Assembly: GCA_008694505.1 (NCBI GenBank)
Contig: VZDJ01007753.1
Coordinates: forward strand, 15,349,003 to 15,413,002
Direction of reading: 5' to 3'
Length of the DNA: 64,000 nucleotides
Source: Cyanoderma ruficeps
Lineage: Eukaryota > Chordata > Aves > Passeriformes > Timaliidae
Shown: positions 34,601 through 46,600 of the stretch, piece after piece
Position numbering within the stretch: position 1 is the first letter of the stretch
Layout of the letters: the number at the start of each line of letters is the position of its first letter
The notes under the pieces: generated by a model
What the model saw: only the letters and a program-made list of their open reading frames with translations
What the model was told of the DNA's origin: nothing
The model's database searches: none
Position numbers and translations under genes: made by a program

Positions 34601-37600
34601 CTTTGTCTGGGTATTTTTTTTCTCCCACTTGTTTTCGTTACTATCACTTTGTAGTTACTGAAAAATTTAATATCCAAGTAGTCCTGGGAGGATGGCATCC
34701 TCATGTTCTTCACATTGAAGTGAGTGGAACAAAGGGAGCGCCTATGCTTTATTTGGATTTGTTTGATTGTTGAGTTTGCTTAGTTCAAGTTGAAAGATTG
34801 AAGTTTTGCTGTGTTAGAGGTACTGGGTTTGAGTTTCTAGCTTGTGAAGAAATAGGCTAGACATCCATGTTCTCTTTCAGTCTGAAGCAGCCCAAATCAT
34901 GTTGCAAACATTAAATGTGACATATACTAGAGGCATTATGTCATCTACTAATGAACCATAGTTGCCTTTCTGAGCTGAATTTTACTGTTTAATGCATACA
35001 ACAGTGCATGCTGCATTTAAGGATGGGAATGGAAAAACAATACAATTAGTTGAAAATGCTGGTGCATTAGTAGGTGAAATTAAAATGGCCAGGACACAGG
35101 GCTCAGCATCCTTACAGCTTTGCAAAAAGGGACGTCGTATCTCTAATGATAACAAAAGGTCGTGCTTCTGTTTACACATCTTCTGCAAAGGACAGTTCTG
35201 CTAGTGGCATGTCCCCTCATGCCATCGTAGGACACGGGTGCTTTTCTGACTCAAAGAGAAAAGTGCCATCTCTTGAATAACCAGTGATGCTTTCTTTCTG
35301 CTGTGTTGGTGTGTTTGGAGAACTTTTACCCATGTATTGAAACAACCCATCTTTGTTTAGCTTGTGATGCAATGGGATACAAGATGACGTGGTATGGCTG
35401 CAGGGATTGAACCGTGAGAAATAATTACCTTAGTTTTGTAGTGAGTTTTTGCTTGCTTGTTGTGAAACTCTGCAAGGGGAAGTGATGCTTTGAACAATTC
35501 TTTTACTTGCTGAGCTGAGCTAAGGGTGGAGGTGTGGGCAGAATGAAATTGTTTGACTATCCAGGTGCTTCAAATGCCATAGCATTGCAGAAACCTATTT
35601 CAATTCTTTCTCAGAGGAAAGCTGGTGTTCTTCCCGTAGTGAGGGGGACTCTTTCTCCACCTCCTATGTTCATCACACCACTCAAGGTGAACCAACCAAA
35701 CTTTTCGAGATTATCTCTGACTGCAGCTTGGAGGAAGATCACAATAAGATCTTGACCATCTTATCACAGCATATCAACAGTAACGCACCACAGTCCCTCA
35801 AAGTGGGTAGCTTCATTATTGAATTGGCTTCGGAATACAAGGCCCAGGATGAGAACCATCCTTCTGTCTGCTCCTCCAGAGTGAAAATTTCTGTGCCGTC
35901 CTACCAGGACAAGGACGAGAAGCCGGAGATCCCTGTCTTGGAGACTCCCGATAGCGCAGTGGCGTCATGCAATAACTCAGGAAATGTAAAGGTCATACGG
36001 GCAGAGCCAGTGGACAAACTGCGGGAGAAACTGCAGGGGGGCAAAGGCTTGCCTTTCTACGCAGGGGTTTCTCCTGCGGGAAAGCTGGTTGTCTACAAAC
36101 GCCAAGCTGATACGAGCCCCTCGGGCTTGATTCAGGTGGGTCCCTCTGCCTTTACTGTGGAGATTAGATGCAGTTTCATCCACTGCTATCCCAGAACTCC
36201 TTGATGGGAGAACACTCTTTGTCTTTTGCCTGTCCAGACAAGAGTTCTTGTTATCTGGTGGCATTCCTCTCCATAAGCTTGTCCTTTTCAAGATTTAGTC
36301 AATAACAGGAAATCTGATTGGAATCCTGAAATCTGATGGTTTAACTTGTTCTTTTTGGCAATTTGGGTCTTGTTGACCCAAGTGCAGAATCTCTTTCAAG
36401 ATCTTTTTAATTCTTTGTAAAACCCCTTTGCTGCTAAATGGTTGCATGAGCCCACAGAAAGAGTATTTTCTGCGGAAGTATACACTGGGACAAAACTTTA
36501 AAATGAAAATGTAAACATTAAATTGCTTTTTGCTACGGCTTACTTGTTAATCTTCACTAACAGCCTGAATCCTCTTTGTAGAATATATGTTTTTCATTAA
36601 GAGACTTCATAATCTGAAGTTCAAAGAGTCTTTTCCTTGCAGTTTTATGTTGCTGACATGGTGTTAAGAATTAGTAGTAGGAACTACAGGGTTAGGATGA
36701 AGATCTTTTTCCATCATAGCTATTTGTGGTTATAGTAAAACAACTTAGAGGAAAACCATATGATTTAGAAAATGGGATTAAGGTGTGTTTTCATGACACT
36801 TTGAAGATATTACACCCTCAGAAAGAAAATCTAGTGGAGGAAAAAAGATCAGGAGATTTCTTAGCTTCCATAAAAGTTGCAAAAATGCAACACCACCAAA
36901 ACTTCTCCTTGTCCACTAGGCATAAAGCCTGACATTCAGCAAGGTGTTCTGTTTTTTTTTTCCTGTGCAGTCCATTGCCACTTCAACTTGGAATTTAAAG
37001 TTAGGGAACTCATCATACCTTAGTTACAGTATCAAACAACAGTGTGGATAAGGAAAAAGCTGATGCAGCTTTTACAAGCTCTTTAGAGTTTTGTCTCAAT
37101 GTATATGCCATCAGTATTCTTTCTTTTGTGATGCTAGGTCTTAGTTAGGTTTGAGAATTTTATCCAGAATTGTCCTTCAGTTAGGGAACCTATTTCTAAT
37201 CAGGACTACAGCATAAGCATGAGACAGGAAATGCTAGCTTCACTCTTACCTAATGTCAGTGATTTCACATGTTCCTTGGACTCTCTAGTTTTATGTGAGA
37301 GTCTGAGCAGCATTTAAAATCTGTATTACGAAAGATAAAACAAGAGTTGTTTGAAGTTCTCCCGGGCAATAAAGAAATTAGGAATTCCCATTTGGAATTG
37401 CAGTGTTTTTTTGAAGAGGATATTTAGAAGTCCCATGGAATGAAACACATCCAGAAGTGGTGAATTAGCGTTCTTTTCACAAAGTTTCCCTTTTCCCCTT
37501 TTTTCAGGTTAATGATAAAAGGTATCCTCAGGCCAAACTGCTTTTGGGACAGATGGGGGCATTACATCCTGCCAATCGGCTAGCAGCTTATATCACAGGC

Positions 37601-40600
37601 AGGCTGCAGCCCACAGTCCTTGATATCGCAGCCCTCAGTACTGTGATCTCCAAGGTAGCATCCAGTGCTAAAACTCCTGCTTCTGGGACACCATCAGTCC
37701 AGGGGCCCACAACATCATCTCCTAAAACTACATCTTCCACCAGCACTACTTCAACCCCCACAGTGACGACTCTGAAAACCCATGTCCCAGCACAGAGACA
37801 GATAGGTAGGTTGGAACTTATTACTGTGTTTTAAATTGCGTGAAGCTGAAGTACAGAGTGAGTGTACAGCGTTAATGTTGATTCCTGTGCAACAGTGCAT
37901 GCTGCCTTTGGCTGCATTGCCTACCTAAGATGCCTCTGCAATGAGTAACCTCTTCAAAGCAGAAAGTTTTATTTGGACTTCAGATTAAGATTGCAGATGT
38001 TGACTTCAGAGTAAGATTACAGATGTTGACTGTTGTTTTATTAATGCTACTAGAGCATATTTTCAAGAGGCAAGAGTGGATGGAGACTCTCCAAATATTA
38101 ACTGGAATTTTTGTTTGGAGTTTTGTTACTATAATTTTTAATTGATTTTCATAAAAAACAGATTAACTTCAAATGAGTAAAGTATCAGTAATAAGTGAAG
38201 AACGTGGTTCTTCACTGTTAGATTTTCTGCTGATGTTGCACTGATAATTCTTGTGACCGCCAAAGATGTGTGAAGCAGCAGTGAAAGACAAGATGGTCCA
38301 AATCTGGATTAGCAAAACAACAGGTGTGCAGCCAATAACCACGCCAGCCTCTAATCTCATTGGATTTCACAAGCTAAACAGGGTTGGATTTAGACAGCAC
38401 TTAGAGTTTTTTTAAAAAACAGAAAAAGATTGGAAGATTCATGAGTATTTGAGTTGTATCTTGTGTGTCTGAGTTGTTACTGAGATGGTTACCCCAGGGT
38501 GGCAAGAGAGGATGTTGCCCTTGGCTATTACATTTTGCATGAGTTTAAAAAGAGAAATCTTCTACCTACCCACATAATCCCACACATTACTTAAAGATCT
38601 GAAGAAGCTTTGAAAGGGAAAAGGATGTTACCTGTGTCCTGGAAAACTTCAGTTTCTGATTGATGATTTTGTCTCTTTCTGTATAAATTTTCATTGTTGC
38701 GTAAATGGGTGTGTTGTTTTTCCTGTCCTGTAGTAAAACTTGTTGTTTTGTGTCTTCATGCAGTGTGAAAGAGCTGGCTGTGTTTCATTGATGAGTGAAG
38801 TCATTGCTGCATATGTGATTTAAGTAAAAAGTACCAGCTCTGGCATAGTCTAGGTTAAAAATGCTGTTTGCATAAATAACTGCGGTGTTTAAGTTAGTCT
38901 TGCTCCATAATCTCTATGCTGTTGTACTCATCTGTAGGCATCTGGGGTGATGTAAATGCAGTGTTCTGGTCCCTTGGAGAGCAAGGGATGAGGTAAAGGA
39001 TCTTCCTAACAGTTCCATTGGTTAAATTCCTAATTTCCATTGGTTAAATTTGTTCCATTCTGTCTGCAGTTGCACGAATGTCAGTGAAATTAGAAGGGGA
39101 AACTCTCTGTCCTTCCCATCCATTTCCCTTGTGCCTGTATAAGATGAATTCAGTAGAAGGGGGGTGAAAATTAAGAAGCAGTAAGAAGGGGAAGATGACA
39201 CAAGCTGTTGCACAAAGAATTTGAGGTTTAGAAAATAGTTGGAGCTCATTATTTCACTTAGATGTTTGTTTTCCTGCACTGTTAGTTAGGATTGTCCATA
39301 GTTTCACAATGAAGAACAGCCCTTCAAGACTATTGTTTTGTGTATCTGGGAAGAAATGCAATAAAAAGCTACTGTAGTGGAATAAGGCAGAGGTATTTCT
39401 AACATGTAAGGCATATCCAGGACTGCCATAAAGGTTTTGATTTAATTACAAGGTACATAGAGAAAGGAGGCTCAAATTCATGCTGAAATTACAGTTGTAG
39501 CACCTCATGAAAGGCAAAGAGGAAATGCATTAAAATTTTGACCTGCAAGTTTTTATTTGCAGCTGCCCGACCCTCACCTGGTGGTGTGTTTGCCCAGTTT
39601 GTGATAAACAAAGCGGGAGCTCTACAGCAGAAGATTCCTGGAGCGAGCACACGCCAGGCTGCCTCAGGGCGACAGTTTCTCAGTATCAAGCCCACACCAA
39701 TCACGGTTATTGCTCCCATGGGTCCTTCAGCGCCATCTCCAGCTCTGTGCACAGTGTGTCCTGAGGTCACCGCAGCCACCACGACTTCTCCAGTTACTGT
39801 GGAAAGTACCAGTGTAGCATCTACTGTGACCTCTCCTAGCCGGACAAAAGCTGGTGAATCTCCCTGCTCTCCTCCTGCAATTGCAGTCACAGCTGCTCCT
39901 GCAACACCCTTAATCAGCACCTGTACTACTCCATCCACCACTCCTGCTGCTACTGTGAACACAACAAAACCAGGGATTGTCACAGCAGTAGCAACAACGT
40001 CATTCCCAAAAACTGTAGTAACACCCCCAACTGTTAATTGTGCTGTTGTCACAACATCCACTTCTACAGTTGTACTGACAACAGCTGCAGCAGCTACACC
40101 TGTGGTGACCACACTGACTTCCTCTACTGTCTCTGTTCCGGTGATACTATCAGGAGTTAATTCAAGTCCTCCACAGAATCCAAAAAGAGGTAATGCCTAG
40201 GTGCTTTGGGTTACTACTGCAAACACTTGTTTTTTTAATTCTGCTTCTTTTCATAACTGTAATGCAGTCTGCATCTGGTTTCAGCTTAAATATGGACTCA
40301 CTTGCCTTTCCCCCCTTTCCAAAATAGGATAAGAAATGTCATCTCTTAAGTTGCTTTTTGTATTGCAGCCTGAACTGGTAGAGAAAGGAAAAAAATATAA
40401 CTATCAGGTCAGTGACTGCTGTCAAATGAGCTGGAAGCCTCACATCATCCCTTGGCCTATAGAAATGTATAGCAGTTATGACTGCTAGAATTTCATGGTT
40501 GGCACAGAGTTCAGGAATTAGGTATGGAATTACTGTCTTGTGTCATGGTTGAAAAATGCCAGTGGAGCTACACAGAAAAAAAACCCGAACTGTTCTGACC

Positions 40601-43600
40601 TGGTTGTTTCCATGCATTCTGTGAATAAAAAGAGAAAAACTTGACCTTCAAATAGATTTGAAAGCAATACAGTTGTTTCCAAAATATTTGCACTTTTATT
40701 TTTTAAGAATAGTACCTGATTTGTAGACAGTCTCTTAAACTGTTTTTTTTTTTAACTTGTTAAAATATTTCAGAAGATGCTGTTCCACAAGCTGCAAGTA
40801 AGACTCCCCCAAAGATAGCTCCTGGAACAGACAAACGTGTTGGACCTCGACTGCTGCTGATTCCAGTGCACCAGGCGTCTTCTGCCCTGCGACCACTGAA
40901 CACCCAGGTGGCACAGAGGCAGAGGATGGTGCTTCAGCCTCTCAGGAGCCCTGGGGCTGTGAACCTGTTCAGACATCCCAATGGGCAGATCATTCAGCTT
41001 GTTCCCCTGCAGCAGGTTCGAACTCCGGGTGCTCAGCCCAGCGTGCAGCCAGTGATGCTCCGCAATCCAGGTACAAAGGCCAGTGCTTCTTTCGTGACTG
41101 ACCAGTGTGTTACTCAGAAACGAACAATGGGGTCAATGTCTCTGTGATGCTGTCACCTGCTGAAAGTAATTGAACAGGGTCTAATTTGGTTCTGTGTGAG
41201 TAGTTGAAGACCATAGTGTAATTCTTCAGATGCGATGCAACTTAAATACCATGTGTATAATATTCAGAAAGTGCAGTTAAAAGCTAAGTCAACAAAATTC
41301 AGGGGTTCTGTGCAGCAAGTAAAAGCCTATGTGTGTGTGGCAGTGGAGCCATGTCCATTGTATGTCACAACTTACAAGACTCAACCTGGTGATTCAAAAA
41401 CAATTCTTGTTGGATAAGCTGTTACCATGTTTCATTAGAAGTGCTGCTCTGTTTTCATTAGGTTTCCAGGTTGGTTAGTGTGTTCCAAGAAGATATTCAG
41501 ATGAAATGTTACACTACAGTACAAAATTACCTGGGTTTTGCCTCCTTAGAAGTGTGAGAGGAAAAATAAGTGTGTTTTTCAGCTATTTCTCTCATACACA
41601 GTTGAAGACAGGGTTGGAAGAGTTAGATATTGCAGGTTGTGTATGCTATTGTACATATTTGTAAATTCTAACCAAAACGTATTTTAAATGCAGTTTTACT
41701 CTGTAGTAGGACCTTTTCTTGTGTTCTCCCTGAATCAAAACACATCTCAAAGAGAGGGAGATAGAATGGGGTGGAAAGGAGAGCAAAAGCAAGCACAGTA
41801 GATAAAACTGTGGGGAGGAGAGCAAACAATGCTGAGCTTTAGTTGAGCTTTGTGCATGAGGTGTAGTAAAGAATCAGTTAATAAGTTTATTTAATTTCTG
41901 TCTGCTTTGAGACTCTTTCTGAACAAGAGAAACTAGTTGCCAGTGGTAATGTTTTTCCTCTTCTATGGAGTGTTGAAATGCTGCAGAAGAGTTCATAAAG
42001 GTGAAAAAGATGGTGGTATAATTGTGTAATTTTGACATAGTTCTTTCTCCTTGGAAGTCTTTTTCTGAGAGGAAAAAAAGGATTTTAAATTAAATACTAT
42101 TTTTTGCTTTCTTTTTTATTTTGAAAAATCCCAATTTCTTTGTTTTCCAATAAAAGTAAAATGGGAAAGTAAAATGCAGGACTTTCAATGCTATGTCTTT
42201 TTTTGATCAAAAAGCTTAATGCTAGAACTTTACATGAAGTCTTTTAAAGTCACTAATTCATGTGTTTTATTGGGGTGTTACTTAAAAAAGTTCCAGTTTA
42301 TGTATCTTTATGCAGGACCAACTTTTTCACTGAGAACTTGTGGTCAGACACCTGATTCCATTATGATCCTTGAGAGTGGTGTCTGCTTCTCGTATAGCAT
42401 CAAATACTAAAACTGGAAGAGAAAAGTAGCTTTGAGAAAGTCTCAGGCAATGTTTTATTTTCCTCACAGGATCTATTGTAGGAATCCGGTTGCCTGCACC
42501 TTCCAAGCCTCCTGAGTCGCCTGTTTCTCCCACTTCCTCTGTGTCTTCCACTTCTCCTGCTGCAAATTCAGCTACAGTACCCAAGTTATCCCCCCCATCC
42601 AACCCAGCCACTCAAGCATCTTCTCTTCCTTCGGTGTCAAGTTTTGTGTCCCAGGCAGGCACTCTGACTCTGAGGATCTCTTCCTCTGCCACCAGCAATG
42701 TCACAAACCAAACAGCCTCTGAATCTAAAGTAACCTGCAGCTCGGGTGGTCTGCCGGCCACCACCGCTAATCTCATACCTTTACAGTCCGGGAGTTTTGC
42801 TTTACTTCAGCTCCCAGGACAGAAGACTGTGCCAAACTCTATTCTTCACCATTTTGCATCTCTTCAGATGAAGAAGGATTACAGGAAAATATGCAAGAAA
42901 GAGGACTCAGGTGCTGCTCAGCAGAAGGAGAATGGGAAGGCTCCATGCTCAGGTGACACGGAAGTTACAGAGTCTGATGTCACAGTGCCAGATGGGAAAC
43001 AAGAAGAAAATGAGTTGTCGATTAACCAGTCAAATGCTGTTGAAGAGTCAGCATCTGGCATAGTCACACCTAGCAGTGATAGAAATTCCACTTCATTAGA
43101 GATAGTGGAGAAGAACTCAAAGGTGCTAGAGAGTTCCTGTGATGACAGCTTTTCTTCACAGCATGATGTTTCTGCAGATGTCGTATCATCTGACCATTCA
43201 TACATTAGTGAGAAGCCAAATGATGAGGAAGAAAAAGAGGCTTCTGATGAGAAAGAGGATTCTGTCAGTTCTGAAACTGTTGTGGAGGCAGTTTCAGCTA
43301 ACTCTGAAACTGTTTGTGGGTCATCAGATGAGTCTTCAGTTGCTCCTCTGGATAATGCACATTCACAGAGTCATGAGAATCGGGAGACTGCAGAGTTGAA
43401 AAACCATGGGCAGGAACAAACACAGGCTGAACAGGAGAAGAAACCGGTAAAAGAGGAGGAAGAAGATGCACAGACACAGATGGAGGAGGACAACAGAGCA
43501 AGTTCTGGGCAGTTGCACAGTCAACAAAAGCAAGATATACAGCTGCAGATCAAGGAAGAACAAAGAGAGGCTGAACTGTTTGAGAACAAACAAGAATTCC

Positions 43601-46600
43601 AGGGGGATGCTGCACAGCTAGATATGGAAAGGAGGGAGTACAAGGGCTCTATAGAAGTGGAAAACATAGGAGAGAAAACAAGAAGTAAGTCTGAAACTGC
43701 TTCTGCAAAAAGCGAGGATAATGCTTCAGGAGAAGAGTATACAGTCGATACGGAGGAAAGCAAAGGAAACATAGCTAGGCAGGAAGGCAGTAACAGCCAG
43801 GAACAAGGTGCTTGTGTTTCTCTGGAAGAAATGAAAACAGGCCATGATATTCTAACACATGTTAACAGTTCTTGGAGCAAAATATCTAGCATTGTACCCC
43901 CTTTAGAAAACAGAAGTGAAGTGGATAACAAAGCTAATACATCAGAGAAAAGTGACTTCCTGACAGCACCAGAACAGAGGGTACACAATAAGAGTTACAT
44001 GCCCACTATTGATATAACTGCTGATTTGGAAGAGGATGAAGAGGAAGATGAGGAGGAGGAAGAAGAGGATGAAAAAACCGATGATTCTGCTGATGAGATG
44101 CTGGATGGTGCTTCTGACTTCCCAAGTGAAGAGGAAGTAGATGTTGAAAGAGTGGTAAGCATTTAACTATTTATGAAGGGATTTTTTTTTTAATTGGCCA
44201 ACTAACATGTCACAACCCATGGATTTGAAAGAGTACGATGTTTGTGTTTTGGACTTCAGTTTCCTTAGGAAGTCTAAATTGGGATTCCAAGTGGAAATGT
44301 CTTATTTCTTAGTTGTATGCTTTTTTTTTTAGGTAGCAGTGTAGTGGCCTTGTAGAAATTGCTTGGTTTTCAGATAACAGGAGTTATATTGAGCAATCTG
44401 TAATAGAACCATTGGAAGTTGTCTTCCTCCAGTATTTACTCGAGTAATTTGGTTACTTGTAATGCGACTTAAAGATCCAAAAATGCAGTAACCAATCTAG
44501 TATGTCTGTTATTTTAAGATGTTTTCTTCTGTTTAGTTTTCGTAGCCTTAGTTAACATTTATTTCTGGAAGGAATGTTTGAATCCATCTTTAAATTCCTT
44601 TTTTAAGTTAATAATATATTTAAATAGTATGTGAGAGCTGTCGTTCCTTGTTTGATAGAAGACGAATTGCTCCAAAAGGCACAGAATAAGGGTAAAACAT
44701 TGTGGTTAGGGTAGTTAAGATACATTTAGATTTTAGTGCTCATGAAATTCCCATCAAATTTAACCCAGAAATTATAATAAAGTAATTCAGTGTGTCATTC
44801 CTTTATTTCTTACATATCACTACATGGCTTAAAAACCAGTGCATTCTTATTTAAAATTATGAAGCTCTTGTTTCATGAATCAGTCAAATGGACAAATGAA
44901 CTAAGGTAGCCTTTTCTTGGGATGAGGTACAAGCGGAAAGAGAGTGGTTAAATTGGAGAAGAGTTGAAGAGCAGACAAGTTAAAAATAGGAGAGATAATG
45001 TTTGTGTCTTCAGGGTAGAATTCTTTTAGTCCTTTTGTGTTAATTTAGTCCTCTTGCAGTTGAAAATCAGACTAGAGTTCTTCGATACAAACAGGTCTAG
45101 AGGATTTCTAGAATACCTGGGCAATAACTTCTTGGTCCAAGTACTACAGAAGCCAGCTAGGAAAGGTGCTCTCCTTGAACTGCTGCTCAGTAGCAGAAAG
45201 GGGCCTGTGAGTGAAATGGCAACTGACTGCTGTCTTGGCCACAGCAGTCATGAAACAACCAAGTTCAGATCTCTGGTGACAGGAGGAAAAGTTCCAGCAA
45301 GACTTCAGCCCTGGATATGGGGAGAGCAGACCTCAGGCTGCTTGAGGAACAAGTTAGGAAGGTCCTGAGGTTACCCACCTAGCTGACCAGTGGAAGCCAG
45401 TTGATTTAATCTTTTTGGATTTCAGTAAAGCGTTTGAAACTTTCTCTCACAGGATCCTTCTGGACAAAATGTCCAGCACTCAGCAGGATAAACACATCAT
45501 GTGATGGATGAGCAGCTGGCTCATGCGTCAGGTGTGACAGGTGATAGTGAATGAGGTGACATCAGACTGGCAAATGGTCACTAGTGGGGTTCTGGGGGAC
45601 TCCATCCTTGGCCCTGTGTTCTTCAGCATCTTCATAAAAGATTTGAAGGCAGGATTGGAAGGGATACTCCATAAGCTTGCCAGAGATGCTAAATTGGGAG
45701 GAGCTGTTGACTCTCAGAGGTAGAGAGGCCTTGCAGAGTGACCAACTATATAAAGTTAAACAAGGAAAAGTGCTGGTTTCTGCACCTGGGACAGAGCAGC
45801 CCTGGGCATACAAACAGCCTGGGAGATGAGAGGCTGGAGAGCAGTGCCATGGAAGGGAACCTGGGGGTCCTGGTCTGTGGCAAGTTGAACATGAGCCAGC
45901 AGTGCCCTGTCAGCTGGGAGGGCCAACCATGTCCAGGAGTGCACCAGGGACAGCGTCGCCAGCCGGGCAAGGGAGGGGATTGTCGTGCTCTGCTCTGCAC
46001 TGGGGCAGCCTCACCTCGAGTGCTGGGGGCAGTTTTGGGTGCCACAATATAAGAAAGACATGAAACTATTACAGAGCATCCAAAGGAGGGCTGTGAGGGT
46101 GGCGGCCGGCCTCATGGGAGTGAGGAGAAGCTGTATGATTTGCAGCTGAGGTCACTTGATTTGTTTAGCCTGAAGGAGACTGAGAGGGAGACCTCATTGC
46201 AGTCTGCAGCTTCCTCATGAGGGGAAAAGGAGGGGGAGGCACTGATCTCTCTGGTGACCAGTGACAGGACCCAAGGGAATGGAGTGGTCAGGGGAGGTTT
46301 AGGTTGCATAGTAGGGCAGCGTTCTTCCTCCAGAGGGTGGCTGGGCACTGGAACAGGCTCCCAGGGAAGGAGTCACAGCAGCAAGCCTGACAGAGTTCAA
46401 GAAGGGTTTGGATAATGCTCTCAGGCACGTGGCACAATTCTTGGTGATGGTGCTGTGCAGGGCCAAGAGGTGGTTCCAACATTTTCTGACTTGGGATATT
46501 CTCTTATTCCTTGATACCCAAGTGAACAGCTCTGGCTTTTAAAGAATCTCTTCAACTTCCAGAAAAATAGACTAATCAGTTCATGTTCCAGCTTGCTGTT

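Noticed and set aside
39489..40112. 207-codon antisense ORF opposite coding exon 14
   Set aside because: It is Val/Thr/Ala-rich and mirrors the Thr/Ser-rich sense codons. No initiation or splice context.
43298..43988. Antisense ORFs opposite coding exon 16
   Set aside because: Leu/Ser/Phe-rich reverse complements of the Glu/Lys/Gln-rich sense codons.
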